Shown one piece after another: positions 51,583 through 61,186 of a stretch of DNA of 64,000 nt. The notes below the pieces were generated by a model, which saw nothing but the letters and a program-made list of their open reading frames with translations, did no database searches and was not told the origin of the DNA. Source of the stretch: Pelosinus sp. (lineage in GTDB: Bacteria > Bacillota > Negativicutes > Propionisporales > Propionisporaceae). How positions within the stretch are numbered: the stretch's first letter is position 1; every line of letters begins with the position of its first letter. The stretch spans positions 24,225-88,224 of the forward strand of contig JAJFUN010000017.1 in NCBI GenBank assembly GCA_021372375.1, in the 5' to 3' direction. The position numbers and the translations under genes were made by a program.

Positions 51583-52395
51583 TTATAACCATGTAACCTG
51601 CAGTGGATTTCTATCTACCAGTCGCCGATAGGTAATTCTCGGATAACCTACCATCATCATGCCCACTATCGCCATATCGTCGGAAACTTTAAGAAGATTA
51701 CGCAGCGGCTGATAATTTGCTCCTCCACACAGTTCAGCAAAGCCGGCCCAGCAAGTCCCTAGTCCCAGCGTTGTAGCATATAGTTCCACATATTCAAGCG
51801 AAAAACGGGCATTGTCATGTCCTATCGGCAAACTTTTGTGCGCAATGGCCACAATCACACCAGGGGCATCTCTGAGAATAATATCTTCGCCAGTACGTTT
51901 ATAGCGTTTAACTAGGCCAGCATAACTCTGAGCCCACTCGACGCCCGCACTAACTTGCTTTTCAAACCAATCAATCGTTACGTTAGTTATTCCTTTCAGT
52001 ATTTCCGGCTTATCAACAACAATATAAGATAAACCCTGCGAATTGGTTCCGGTAGGCGCAAACCGAGCAATATCTAAAAGTTCCAGCATCTTTTCTTTAC
52101 TAACTTTTTCTTGTTTGTATTTGCGGATAGAGCGTCGTGAGCGAAGGAATTGAGCTGCTTTTTCCGGAGAAAGCACCGGATACTCTGAAAGTTCTACTTG
52201 CCTAGCTAGCGGTGTCTTGTTATTATCAATGGCTGCCTTGGGACAAATTGCTACGCAGTGCCCACACTCCATACACCCTGCGGCATACCTCTCTTCCGGA
52301 CCTGCTTCCCCCATAGCAACAACACCGCAAGCACATACCTCAGCACAAAGACCGCATTTTATGCAAAGCTCCTGATTTATTTTTATTAAACTCAT
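51583..52395 (-). CDS. Ferredoxin-nitroreductase fusion protein
   Basis: 270 residues. Two [4Fe-4S] motifs at the N-terminus (CIKCGLCAEVCACG and CMECGHCVAICPKA, about 11-50) are fused to an FMN nitroreductase domain (about 85-260: SRRSIRKYKQEK, FAPTGTNSQGLSYIVV, LGLGTCWAGFAEL). Such fusions transfer electrons from ferredoxin to nitro or quinone compounds. ATG follows AGGAG. It is a single gene with a terminator, between queF and gluQ. Confidence 0.94.
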   Translation of the reverse strand: MSLIKINQELCIKCGLCAEVCACGVVAMGEAGPEERYAAGCMECGHCVAICPKAAIDNNKTPLARQVELSEYPVLSPEKAAQFLRSRRSIRKYKQEKVSKEKMLELLDIARFAPTGTNSQGLSYIVVDKPEILKGITNVTIDWFEKQVSAGVEWAQSYAGLVKRYKRTGEDIILRDAPGVIVAIAHKSLPIGHDNARFSLEYVELYATTLGLGTCWAGFAELCGGANYQPLRNLLKVSDDMAIVGMMMVGYPRITYRRLVDRNPLQVTWL

Positions 52396-52438
52396 AATTC
52401 AATCTCCTCTCGCCGAATAAGTACGCAAGAATAGCCTT

Positions 52439-52936
52439 CTAGCGGTTATCCACCTTTTCCATTCCTCTTAAATCATGCTCCTGCATACGATACCAGGCCA
52501 GTTCCTGAAACCGGGTACCAGGTTTACCGTAGTTGCAGTACGGATCAATTGAGATGCCGCCGCGCGGCAAAAATTTGCCCCACACTTCGATATAGCGCGG
52601 CTCCATGATTTTGCTAAGATCCTTCATAATGATATTTACGACATCTTCATGAAAATCACCGTGATTGCGAAAGCTCAGCAGATATAATTTAAGCGACTTA
52701 CTCTCAACCATTTTTACTTCAGGGATGTAGCTGATATAAATTGTAGCAAAATCCGGCTGCCCGGTCTTCGGACAAAGGCTGGTAAACTCGGGACAGTTGA
52801 ATTTTACCCAATAGTCATTTTCAGTATGTTTATTATCAAACACCTCCAGAACTTCCGGGGTATATTCATACTGATACTTGGTATTTTGGTTGCCCAGCAG
52901 GCTAATCCCTTCTAATTCATTATCTGTGCGCGTCAT
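52439..52936 (-). CDS. queF: NADPH-dependent 7-cyano-7-deazaguanine reductase QueF
   Basis: 165 residues, the short unimodular form. The catalytic Cys55 and Asp62 lie in [14 protein letters not shown]; the NADPH motif follows as [20 protein letters not shown]. It reduces preQ0 to preQ1 in queuosine synthesis, matching gluQ downstream, which modifies queuosine. No queC, queD or queE is adjacent. ATG follows GGAG. The 390-base region upstream holds an unassigned structured block. Confidence 0.96.
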   Translation of the reverse strand: MTRTDNELEGISLLGNQNTKYQYEYTPEVLEVFDNKHTENDYWVKFNCPEFTSLCPKTGQPDFATIYISYIPEVKMVESKSLKLYLLSFRNHGDFHEDVVNIIMKDLSKIMEPRYIEVWGKFLPRGGISIDPYCNYGKPGTRFQELAWYRMQEHDLRGMEKVDNR

Positions 52937-53323
52937 AGACCTTGCTCCTTTTTATTATTTACTGCTTAGTTTTCCAGCATAAAGTGAATTCTACACATTG
53001 AGGCACTTACGAGTCAATGGACGGATCTTCGCCGCCTCACCCAAATCACTGTTCTGCGAGAATTTCGCTCCCTGACTTACTACGAGTTTCTTTTAGTGCC
53101 AATATTTTTTAATAACACGTAAACCTGGAAGATTATTAAAATTATATAGCAAAAACCTTAATAACACAAATTATACCTTTAATTGAAACATAGAATAAGA
53201 CATGGACAGTGGGAACGGAATTCGTAAGCCTCAAATTTATGCTTTTGATAATAAAAAAAAATCGGAGCAATAATTGCTCCGATTTTTTTATTTTCCGTAT
53301 GTGCTTTTTAGTGAAACCACGGA
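52937..53323. other. queF upstream region with an unassigned GC-richer block
   Basis: Between 53000 and 53100 lies a block that differs from the AT-rich surroundings. On the minus strand it has GCGA/TCGC and TGAGGC/GCCTCA stems and the repeated heptamer ACTCGTA. It does not match a preQ1 riboswitch that I can recognise. The block may be a structured leader or a dispersed repeat. Only AT-rich sequence and the terminator at 53253-53289 make up the rest. Confidence 0.5.
53253..53289 (-). terminator. Terminator after the lactate dehydrogenase operon
   Basis: AAAAATCGGAGCAAT pairs perfectly with ATTGCTCCGATTTTT and is followed by a long T run on the minus strand. Confidence 0.95.
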
Positions 53324-54739
53324 TTATTGGCAAACCTTACCTGGATTCAAAATGTTTTTAGGATCAAATGCTAATTTAATATTCTTCATCAGATCTATGG
53401 AATCATTGCCCAGTTGATTAAATAAATAAGGTCTCTTAGCATATCCGATACCATGTTCGCCAGATACTAATCCCTCTAATTCTACTGACTTCTTATACAT
53501 ACATTCGAATACATCATGCAATTTTTTCTGCCACTGTTCTTTTGGCAAATCATCGCGTAACACATATACGTGTAAATTTCCATCGCCTGCATGTCCAAAG
53601 CTTCTAATTCTTATATTAAACTGCTCTTGTAGTTCATCGGTATATTTAACAAACTCTGCTACCCGGTTTCTTGGAACAACAACATCACATTCATCCATCT
53701 CTGTTGTTGTGGCTTTGATAGCTTCCAAGAAGGCACCTCTGGCCGACCAAACAGCTTCTTTTCTTTCATCGGTATCAGTTATATAAACATCTATTGCCCC
53801 TTCGTCCAAGCAGATCTTAGCAACTCTATCATAGTCTTTTTCTATATCTTCCTTGCTGTTTCCATCAAAAGTTAACAGAAGATAAGCATCAGCTGAGTTA
53901 TCAGGGAATTTCTTTCCTAAAAACTCCTCGGCTGCAAGTATGCATTCTCTTTGCATAAACTCTATAGCTGTTGGTATTGCCTTTGATTTTATAATTTTAG
54001 GAACGGTGGTTATAGCTGTTTCTAAGTTAGCAAACGGAATAAGCAGGCTTATCGTCTTTTTCGGCAGCGGCAACAACTTTAATACAGCCTTTGTTATTAT
54101 GCCCAATGTTCCTTCTGAGCCGCAGATTAAATCTTTTATACTATAGCCTGAACTATTCTTAACAACCTTGCCGCCAACTTCGATAACTTTTCCTGTAGGC
54201 AACACTACCGTAAGCGCTCTTACATAATCCCTTGTTACCCCGTATTTAACAGCTCTCATGCCGCCAGCGTTAGTACTAATATTTCCAGCTATTGTAGCTG
54301 ATTTTTCACCTGGATCTGGCGGATAAAATAAATCATGATCTTCTACGAATTTTCCTATTTCCATCAGCAAAACGCCTGGTTCTACTGTAAGCGTTAAGTT
54401 CTCTTCATCGATTTCAAGAATATTATTCATTTGCGTTAAATCAATCATGATTCCGCCAAAAATGGGCACTGAAGAGCCAACAAGTCCTGTGCCTGATCCT
54501 CTTGCTACCACCGCAATAGTATTTTCATAGGCATATGTCATAATCTTTGCTACTTCTTCTGTGCTTAATACTTGAGCTACAACCTCTGGCATTTTGCTTA
54601 TGCCGCCAAGTTCATCATGGCTATAATCTTCATTGATATTTTCTCCAACTAGAACCCTGTCTGCGCCAAGTAAGTTTATTAAAAAATCTATATCTTTTTG
54701 GTCTAACTGTTTGTATTCATTCGTACAATTACAATCCAC
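53324..54739 (-). CDS. lctD: FAD-linked lactate/glycolate dehydrogenase subunit (LctD/GlcD)
   Basis: 471 residues, start GTG 54739 behind GGAGG. A PCMH-type FAD-binding domain (about 45-220: [39 protein letters not shown]) and a C-terminal cap domain with [15 protein letters not shown] and SGEHGIG. This is the substrate-oxidising subunit for 2-hydroxyacids. The gene follows etfA-like and etfB-like genes, the order seen in electron-bifurcating lactate dehydrogenase of Acetobacterium. Glycolate is a possible alternative substrate. Confidence 0.92.
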   Translation of the reverse strand: MDCNCTNEYKQLDQKDIDFLINLLGADRVLVGENINEDYSHDELGGISKMPEVVAQVLSTEEVAKIMTYAYENTIAVVARGSGTGLVGSSVPIFGGIMIDLTQMNNILEIDEENLTLTVEPGVLLMEIGKFVEDHDLFYPPDPGEKSATIAGNISTNAGGMRAVKYGVTRDYVRALTVVLPTGKVIEVGGKVVKNSSGYSIKDLICGSEGTLGIITKAVLKLLPLPKKTISLLIPFANLETAITTVPKIIKSKAIPTAIEFMQRECILAAEEFLGKKFPDNSADAYLLLTFDGNSKEDIEKDYDRVAKICLDEGAIDVYITDTDERKEAVWSARGAFLEAIKATTTEMDECDVVVPRNRVAEFVKYTDELQEQFNIRIRSFGHAGDGNLHVYVLRDDLPKEQWQKKLHDVFECMYKKSVELEGLVSGEHGIGYAKRPYLFNQLGNDSIDLMKNIKLAFDPKNILNPGKVCQ

Positions 54740-54773
54740 TTTATTACCTCCTGCTTCCTATAGTATAGCAAAA

Positions 54774-55973
54774 TTAAGCTATTCCCTTGCCGGCCTTTAT
54801 ATTACTGATCAAAGTAGGAATTACTTCATAGATATCTCCCACTATGCCATAATGTGCTACATTAAATATAGAAGCCTTAGCATCTTTATTTATAGCAATT
54901 ATGCAATCCGAATTATTCATACCAGCAGCAAATTGAACAGCGCCAGATATGCCGCACGTAATGATCAATTTAGGTTTTACTGTTCTTCCGCTTAAGCCGA
55001 TCTGTTTTTTAGCATCTGCCCAGCCTGCTTCAATCAGCGGCCTTGTTACAGCTACCTGAGCGCCAAGCAAATCTGCCAGTTCTTTTATCATTTCTAAATC
55101 TTTTTCCGATTTTACACCACGCCCAGCGGCAACTATTACTTCTGCATCGGAAATACTTGATTCCACTTCTTTTTTAGTTATATTTAATACATTTATGTTT
55201 GAAGCTAACTTACTTGTATCCATATCACAAACAGTTATCTTGCCTGATATTTCAGCCGAACGTTCTGGTGCATCCATTACTTTATATCTCACTGTTGCCA
55301 TCTGCGGTCTGTTATTGGGGTTTATTATCTGTGCCATTATATTGCCGCCAAAGGCCGGTCTTATTTGTACTAAGTCTGTATTTTCTTTCATATCAAGGAT
55401 TGTACAGTCAGCTGTAAGCCCTGTCTTAAATCTTGCTGCTACCCTAGGTGCTAAGGATCTCCCGATTGTTGTAGCACCAACCAGCAAGGTTGACGGCTTT
55501 ACTTTATTAATAAAATCTTCCATACCTGCTGTATATGGTTCGATTCTAAAATCTTTTAACTCTTCATAATCATATACGAAAACTTCATCTACGCCATAAT
55601 GCAAAATTTCTTCGGCCTTATCCTTAATACCATAGCCCATAAATACGGCATATACAGGATGGTTAATCTTAGCCGCTAATTCCTTAGCTTTGCCGATAAG
55701 TTCAAAAGTCACCGGATGGATGTCACCTTCCACATGATCTACATAAACAGCGACCCCATTCCATGCACTTTTATCTATGTGTTTTATTTCATCTTCAATA
55801 AATTCCATTACGCCTGCTGGGCCCTTTTTGACGCAAAGCTTACACATTTTACAAGCTGCACTAACTTCTACTTTTCCGTCTTTATCTTCAATAGCGCCAA
55901 ACGGACATATTTTTAGCAGCGCATCTATATTTGATGAATTGATTTTTTCCTGATTTACAATTAATCTTCCCAA
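54774..55973 (-). CDS. lctC: Electron-transfer flavoprotein alpha with N-terminal ferredoxin domain (LctC)
   Basis: 399 residues from TTG 55973 (GGAGG 8 bases upstream). The first 55 residues add a ferredoxin-like segment with Cys23 in ICPFGAIE and Cys41, 44 and 47 in ACKMCKLC, enough for one [4Fe-4S] cluster. The EtfA body follows with the FAD motifs SGAVQFAAGMNNSD and NVAHYGIVGD near the end. The extra cluster is typical of EtfA proteins in bifurcating/confurcating complexes such as LctC, which drive lactate oxidation with NAD+ by coupled ferredoxin oxidation. Confidence 0.95.
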   Translation of the reverse strand: MGRLIVNQEKINSSNIDALLKICPFGAIEDKDGKVEVSAACKMCKLCVKKGPAGVMEFIEDEIKHIDKSAWNGVAVYVDHVEGDIHPVTFELIGKAKELAAKINHPVYAVFMGYGIKDKAEEILHYGVDEVFVYDYEELKDFRIEPYTAGMEDFINKVKPSTLLVGATTIGRSLAPRVAARFKTGLTADCTILDMKENTDLVQIRPAFGGNIMAQIINPNNRPQMATVRYKVMDAPERSAEISGKITVCDMDTSKLASNINVLNITKKEVESSISDAEVIVAAGRGVKSEKDLEMIKELADLLGAQVAVTRPLIEAGWADAKKQIGLSGRTVKPKLIITCGISGAVQFAAGMNNSDCIIAINKDAKASIFNVAHYGIVGDIYEVIPTLISNIKAGKGIA

Positions 55974-56018
55974 TTTACTTGCCTCCTAATTTTCATAATA
56001 CAACCAAAGCGACTGAGC

Positions 56019-56807
56019 TTAAATAAATTTAGATTTTTTAAGTTTAGCAGTTAGCTTGTCCGCTAATTCTGCTCCACTGCCATTCCATATTTCCTTGTCA
56101 GTATTTACTGCCGGCGGGAATATTCTCTCTACTTGCGTTGGCGATCCATTCAAGCCGTATCTTTTTTCATCTTGATCCGCAAAGTTTTTTAAGCTCAACA
56201 TTTTTACTTCTCTATCTTTAATTTCTAGCTTTTTCTTATAAGATGGCAGTCTTGGTTGATATATTTCTTTTTCTACCGTTAGTAAACAGGGAAATTGTAT
56301 TTCGGCTACTTCAACTGTATTAGGCATATCCATTTTTACTACTATTGATTTATCTTTTAATTCTTCTATTTTAATTGCATTTGCGATATGCGGTATTGCT
56401 AAGTATTCCGCCATTTCCGGACCTACTTGCGCTGTATCTCCATCGGTAGTTTGTTTACCGCATAGGATTAAGTCTATATGTCCCATTTGGCGAACGCCTT
56501 GTGATATTGTGTATGAGGTCGCTAAAACATCCGCCCCGGCAAATTTTCTATCAGAGAGCAATACACCTTCATCTGCTCCCATCATATAGGCTTCCCTAAT
56601 TACTTCTGCCGCCTGCGGTGGTCCCATACTTATGACTTTTACAGTTCCTCCGACTTCTTCTCTTATTCTTAAGGCTGTTTCAAGTGCATACAGATCATAT
56701 GGATTCATTTTTGAATCCACACCGTCCCGTTTTAACACTCCAGTTACTGGATCCACTTCAACTTTTGAAGTTTCTGGTACTTGTTTGATGCATACTAAAA
56801 TGTCCAT
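56019..56807 (-). CDS. lctB: Electron-transfer flavoprotein beta (LctB)
   Basis: 262 residues. EtfB motifs: [36 protein letters not shown], and the nucleotide-binding [17 protein letters not shown]. In bifurcating Etf complexes this subunit binds the FAD at which electrons split and the NAD(H). First gene of the lctBCD operon; ATG follows GGAGG at 6 bases. The divergent Crp/Fnr-like regulator gene begins 230 bases away. Confidence 0.95.
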   Translation of the reverse strand: MDILVCIKQVPETSKVEVDPVTGVLKRDGVDSKMNPYDLYALETALRIREEVGGTVKVISMGPPQAAEVIREAYMMGADEGVLLSDRKFAGADVLATSYTISQGVRQMGHIDLILCGKQTTDGDTAQVGPEMAEYLAIPHIANAIKIEELKDKSIVVKMDMPNTVEVAEIQFPCLLTVEKEIYQPRLPSYKKKLEIKDREVKMLSLKNFADQDEKRYGLNGSPTQVERIFPPAVNTDKEIWNGSGAELADKLTAKLKKSKFI

Positions 56808-56917
56808 TCATTACCTCCAGAATATGTTTTAGTTTTCCCCCATAATAAATTTACAATTCTCTAAATAATCAAGCAACAATTACTAATATGATTATAAAAA
56901 GAAAATAGCTTGACTGC

Positions 56918-56954
56918 GACCATATTTAATGTTAACATTTGTTACGTAATGGTC
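56918..56954. promoter_or_regulatory. Candidate regulator site between lctB and the Crp/Fnr gene
   Basis: A perfect 12-bp palindrome AATGTTAACATT (56928-56939) lies inside outer arms GACCAT and ATGGTC. It is between divergent promoters, where a Crp/Fnr dimer would bind. The exact consensus is unknown. Confidence 0.45.
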
Positions 56955-57002
56955 ACAATTATGAATTGCGGTTGCATTATTATCCCACATTTCCGTTTTT
57001 AT

Positions 57003-57010
57003 GCTATACT
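57003..57010 (+). promoter_or_regulatory. Extended -10 promoter of the Crp/Fnr-like gene
   Basis: TG-C-TATACT at 57002-57010 with no clear -35, 28 bases before the start codon. Extended -10 elements often compensate for a missing -35. Confidence 0.45.
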
Positions 57011-57037
57011 CAATCTTGAGTTAGAGGAGTAATCAAC

Positions 57038-57697
57038 TTGACCGATGCAGAATACCTACTTTCCTTTTTGCAGGAAAAAAAGGTTCCAACTATAACTAAA
57101 AAACGTCACAAATACCTTGCCTATCAGGGTTGTGAACAGACTTGCACCTATGTGCTTGCCGAAGGCGTGGTAAAAACAAGCGTCATCCTGCGTACTGGGC
57201 GCGAGTTCAATATTGCTTATTTGAAAGCACCAGATATTATCTCTTTACTGCGCGATGAGGTTTCGCATAATCCGCCGGCACCCTTTAATATTCGTGTAGA
57301 AACCCAATCTGCTACTTTTTATCAAGTTGAACGCGTAGTCTTTTGGAAGTATATAAACCAGAACGCCCGGTTACAAAGCTATGTAAAAGATTACTATCGA
57401 AGAAAACTTATCGAAAGCATCTATCAGCAGCAACTCATGACAACAAATGGCAAGAGAGGCGCGGTTTGCGGTTTTCTTACGACCTTAATAGACAATTTCG
57501 GCACAGACACACCAGATGGTATACTACTCAATTTATCAGTGACAAACGAGGACATTGCCGGCTTTTGCGGTATTTCTACCCGTAATAGTGTAAATCGTAT
57601 TATGCACGACCTTAAGGATCAAGGAATTTTAGATATACGCCATAAACGTATCTTAATTCGGGATTTATCGCGCCTAACAGACCTCATCGGAGAGTAG
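57038..57697 (+). CDS. Crp/Fnr-family transcriptional regulator
   Basis: 219 residues from TTG 57038 with AGAGGAG 8 bases upstream. The cyclic-nucleotide-binding-type beta barrel (about 20-115: YVLAEGVVKTSVILRTGREF) lacks the typical cAMP phosphate motif. A helix dimeriser and HTH_Crp domain follow (about 145-215: NEDIAGFCGISTRNSVNRIM). There is no N-terminal Cys set for an Fnr Fe-S cluster, but Cys32 and Cys36 (CEQTC) are present. It is divergent from lctBCD and is the obvious candidate regulator. Confidence 0.92.
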   Translation: MTDAEYLLSFLQEKKVPTITKKRHKYLAYQGCEQTCTYVLAEGVVKTSVILRTGREFNIAYLKAPDIISLLRDEVSHNPPAPFNIRVETQSATFYQVERVVFWKYINQNARLQSYVKDYYRRKLIESIYQQQLMTTNGKRGAVCGFLTTLIDNFGTDTPDGILLNLSVTNEDIAGFCGISTRNSVNRIMHDLKDQGILDIRHKRILIRDLSRLTDLIGE

Positions 57698-57716
57698 TCT
57701 AACTTTGAAACCATAC

Positions 57717-57772
57717 AAAAAGCTATTTATGTATATCTCATACTTTGCGATATACGTAAATAGCCTTTTTGT
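57717..57772. terminator. Terminator after the Crp/Fnr-like gene
   Basis: AAAAAGCTATTTATGTATAT pairs with ATATACGTAAATAGCCTTTTT (one or two mismatches), with T runs on both strands. Confidence 0.9.
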
Positions 57773-57978
57773 ATTCTAATTAAATACCTCTGCCTGACAC
57801 CGTATCCCCCCAGTTTAAATTAAATTTGACGGTCATATTTGCCTTACACGCCGTTTTTACCTGTCCACTAATACAAACTATCACGCAATACATAAAAACA
57901 CGTTCTATTGCTTCATGTGGGGGGTAGATTTTGCAACAGCAAAGATATGTAAATAATAGCACCTATTAGAATGATACA

Positions 57979-58161
57979 TTACCTTTTTTCTGTTTTACTC
58001 TTTATCTTTTTTCTCAAAAAGCCAATCAAATTATAAATTATAATCCACAAACCAAGGTCAATTAAAAATTTAATATTAAATAAGCCCTCTTGAATGTCGT
58101 AATGAAATCCTATAATTTTGTAAATTATCCTAGTAACTACGAAAGAAATTAAAAAGTTCAT
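57979..58161 (-). CDS. Small membrane protein of unknown function (60 aa)
   Basis: ATG at 58161 after GAGGGG at 3-4 bases. Two hydrophobic stretches (about 2-18, with FVVTRIIYKIIGF, and about 32-48, LGLWIIIYNLIGFL) and a strongly basic end (RKKIKSKTEKR) suggest a two-helix inner-membrane protein. It is not recognised. It lies just downstream of the hybrid kinase gene on the same strand, 87 bases after its stop, so it could belong to that transcript. The intergenic region to its left shows no other gene. Confidence 0.5.
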   Translation of the reverse strand: MNFLISFVVTRIIYKIIGFHYDIQEGLFNIKFLIDLGLWIIIYNLIGFLRKKIKSKTEKR

Positions 58162-58247
58162 TTTCCCCTCATTTATAAATATTATTTCCGCAATTATCCC
58201 ATATTATACATCTATTCAATTGAAAAATTAAACAACCCTTTCCCCAT

Positions 58248-61166
58248 CTATTTTATCCTGTGTTCAATCGCCGAAAATACCTGCTTTAATATTTCATCAA
58301 ATTCCTGATAAAGTTTGGAAATATTCTCCACCCCCCCCTTAGCAAGTGACTTTTGAAGATTTGACGCAGCTTCATGCAAGCCTTTGGCGCCGATACTTCC
58401 AGAGCTGCTTTTTATCTTATGTACTATTTGCGCTGCTTCTTCATAGTTTTCCTTTTCAATTGCCGTCTTTAAACTCAAAGCAGTTTCCCTATTTTCATTG
58501 TAATATTCTCGTAAAACCCTAATATATAGAGCTGCGTTCCCCCCCATATGTCTAATTCCGTCTTTTTCATCCAACACAGCTTTATCCACCTTGCTTGGTT
58601 CTTCTTGTTTTACTTCCTCATCTAATTTTATGCCAAACTTTTCTTTATATGGTTTGATTACCTGCCATATAGTTTTTACAAATTGCTCCGGGTCAAATGG
58701 TTTACTGATATAGTAATCAATTCCAACGGTTTTGCACTTTTCCTCAACCCCTGCGATAGCATCTGCCGTCATTGCAATAATTGGAATAGTGCTATCCACA
58801 TTTCTAATTAGGCTTGTTGCTTCATAGCCGTTCATTACAGGCATATGAATGTCCATTAATACTATATCAAAATCTTTTTGCTGGGAAAAAACCTCATAAC
58901 CGTCCACGCCATTATCTGCGAGTGTAACCCTAAATCCAGACTGTTCCAAAATAGATTGCGCAATAAATTGGTTTGTTTTGTTATCCTCCACAATCAGCAC
59001 ATGATAAGGATATTCCACCATAAAGAGCTTTTCAGTAGTGATAAGTGCAGAACTCTCAAGCACTTTAAGAACATTAATCTTAAAGATTTCAACAATACCA
59101 TTATATAAAATAGAAGGTATTATTGGTTTAGTTATACCAAAATCCAGTCCGGCATCTTCTAACTCCTTAAAAAGTTCTTCCTTCGCTAAGGGCAGCATTA
59201 CTATAAATTTGGGTACTTCTTTAAACCAAGACACCCCTTTTACTTTAGTACAAAATGCAATCCCCCCATCTTGCGGGGTATCATAATCTACAATTAATAA
59301 ATTATAGGCATTTCCATCCTCCCTTGATACCTGCTCCATAAGCTCCATTGCTCTGGCTTCTGAAGTTACAAATTCGGCAACCATATTAAACGAATTTAAA
59401 TAATCTTCTAACAGTTTTCGGTAAAAAGCATGCTTTTCGACAACAAGTACTCTAATATTCTGGAAATAAACCGAAGCCGCTTTTTTCTTTTCCTCATAAT
59501 CTTTATTGCGATCAGCCTCCAAAGTCAGCTGTACATTAAAGGTTGAGCCTTCATCAACTGCACTATATACCTCTATGCTGCCCCCCATCTGCTCAATCAA
59601 GCTCTTAGCTATGGATAAACCAAGACCGGTACCGCCAAATCTCCTGCTAATACTAGAATCGCCCTGGCTAAAGGGTGTAAAAAGCTGTTCAAGCTGCTCA
59701 GCAGACATCCCAATTCCCGTGTCTTTAACACTGAACTCAATAATATAAGCATCCTTTACCTTTGCCACTAAGCGAATAGTAACAGAAACAGCACCATCCG
59801 TAGTAAACTTCACCGCATTATTTATTATATTCAATAAGATTTGTTGAATTCTCTTTTGATCCCCCCAAAAGAATATTGGTATCTCTGGATCTCGCTTAAT
59901 AGAAAAATCAATATTTTGCTCATCGATTTTAAAAGATAAAATGTTGATTAACTGCTCTAAAACATCATCTAAATTAAAGGAAACTATTTCAATATCTATT
60001 TTTCCGGCCTCTATCTTGGAAAAGTCTAATATGTCATTAATAATACCTAACATATCCATTGCCGCCCTAGTTATTTTTTCTAAATAAATTTTCTGCATTG
60101 TTGTAACATCTGTTTTTTTAATTACATAAGCCATGCCGGTGATTGCATTTAATGGCGTTCTGATTTCATGCGACATCCTTGCCAAAAAGGTGGACTTTAT
60201 GTGATTTGCATACTCCGCCTCCTCTTTGGCAATTTTCAAAGCTCCCTCAATTCTTTTGCGTTTTTCAACTTCTCGTCTTAATTTGATAATCCAATAAAAA
60301 GAGACAAGAAAAATAATGGCAAGGATGACACCAATAACTCCAACTACTCTGATGATTGCTGTGTAATCAACCTTCTTTTCCACACCAATCCAACGATTAT
60401 CAATATTTATTTTTTCCTCATGAGTTATGTCTGCTAAAGCTTTATTTAGTATGCTGACTAATACTGGCCAGTCTTTTCTTACAGCAAAATAAAGGGATTG
60501 AGGCTCTTCTGATTCTACTTTCACATACTTTAAATTTGTAATGCCATTTGTCTTGATTAAATAATTTGAAGTCGCCAAATTGCCTACAAATGCTTCTTCT
60601 CTGCCATCTGCAACAGCTCTAAGGGCCTCATCAACATTAAAATAAGGACTTAGTTCCATATTTTCGAAAGCTTTTAAATAACTATGATGCGAACTATTTG
60701 TCTGTACCGCCACTTTATGATTTATCAAATCAGCAATGCTCTTTATGGTATTATTATTTTCATTTATATAGATAACCCTTTGAAATGAATAATAAGGTTC
60801 CGAATATAAAAAATACTTCTCACGCTCTTTGGTCTTTGAAACACAGGGGAATGCATCCAACTCTCTTAATACCCCTTTTTCATATGCTTCCGGCCAGCTC
60901 AGATCCTTTTCAACAACCAGCTTGAGCCCTGTCCTTTCACTGATTAGTTTAATATAATCTGCGGCAATTCCTTTATACACGCCATCTGTATCAAAAAATT
61001 CATAAGGGATAAATTTGGGATCAACACCTAGATGAATAACAGGATGTTCTTTAATAAAATCCTGCTCCGTTTGCGTTAACTGAATATCCTTTTGCGCCGC
61101 AAAGCAAACATGACTTACGATTAGAAACACTACTATACTAAGAAAAATTTTTTTAAGCAATTTCAT
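58248..61166 (-). CDS. Hybrid sensor kinase: SBP_bac_3 - TM - HisKA - HATPase - REC - REC - Hpt
   Basis: 972 residues from ATG 61166 (AGGGTGA upstream); positions below count from an in-frame GTG three codons earlier. A signal peptide (to about 27) leads a periplasmic amino-acid-type binding domain (35-265), then one membrane helix (272-297). HisKA has His336 in ARMSHEIRTP; the HATPase shows INNAVKFTTDG and GGTGLGLSIA. A first receiver (574-700) has Asp630 but only Glu-Lys in its acidic pocket; a second (723-842) is complete with Asp775. Hpt ends with His919. The layout is that of EvgS/BvgS-type kinases. Five G tracts of 6-8 lie in the coding strand. Confidence 0.96.
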   Translation of the reverse strand: MKLLKKIFLSIVVFLIVSHVCFAAQKDIQLTQTEQDFIKEHPVIHLGVDPKFIPYEFFDTDGVYKGIAADYIKLISERTGLKLVVEKDLSWPEAYEKGVLRELDAFPCVSKTKEREKYFLYSEPYYSFQRVIYINENNNTIKSIADLINHKVAVQTNSSHHSYLKAFENMELSPYFNVDEALRAVADGREEAFVGNLATSNYLIKTNGITNLKYVKVESEEPQSLYFAVRKDWPVLVSILNKALADITHEEKINIDNRWIGVEKKVDYTAIIRVVGVIGVILAIIFLVSFYWIIKLRREVEKRKRIEGALKIAKEEAEYANHIKSTFLARMSHEIRTPLNAITGMAYVIKKTDVTTMQKIYLEKITRAAMDMLGIINDILDFSKIEAGKIDIEIVSFNLDDVLEQLINILSFKIDEQNIDFSIKRDPEIPIFFWGDQKRIQQILLNIINNAVKFTTDGAVSVTIRLVAKVKDAYIIEFSVKDTGIGMSAEQLEQLFTPFSQGDSSISRRFGGTGLGLSIAKSLIEQMGGSIEVYSAVDEGSTFNVQLTLEADRNKDYEEKKKAASVYFQNIRVLVVEKHAFYRKLLEDYLNSFNMVAEFVTSEARAMELMEQVSREDGNAYNLLIVDYDTPQDGGIAFCTKVKGVSWFKEVPKFIVMLPLAKEELFKELEDAGLDFGITKPIIPSILYNGIVEIFKINVLKVLESSALITTEKLFMVEYPYHVLIVEDNKTNQFIAQSILEQSGFRVTLADNGVDGYEVFSQQKDFDIVLMDIHMPVMNGYEATSLIRNVDSTIPIIAMTADAIAGVEEKCKTVGIDYYISKPFDPEQFVKTIWQVIKPYKEKFGIKLDEEVKQEEPSKVDKAVLDEKDGIRHMGGNAALYIRVLREYYNENRETALSLKTAIEKENYEEAAQIVHKIKSSSGSIGAKGLHEAASNLQKSLAKGGVENISKLYQEFDEILKQVFSAIEHRIK

Positions 61167-61186
61167 ATATATCACCCTATTTCATC

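Noticed and set aside
53142..53333. Minus-strand open frame of 63 codons between queF and lctD
   Set aside because: It runs through the strong terminator of the lct operon and overlaps the lctD stop; composition is not protein-like.
57780..57962. Minus-strand open frame of 60 codons (Cys-rich)
   Set aside because: No ribosome site and no recognisable domain; it may be a decayed fragment but the sequence does not support a gene.
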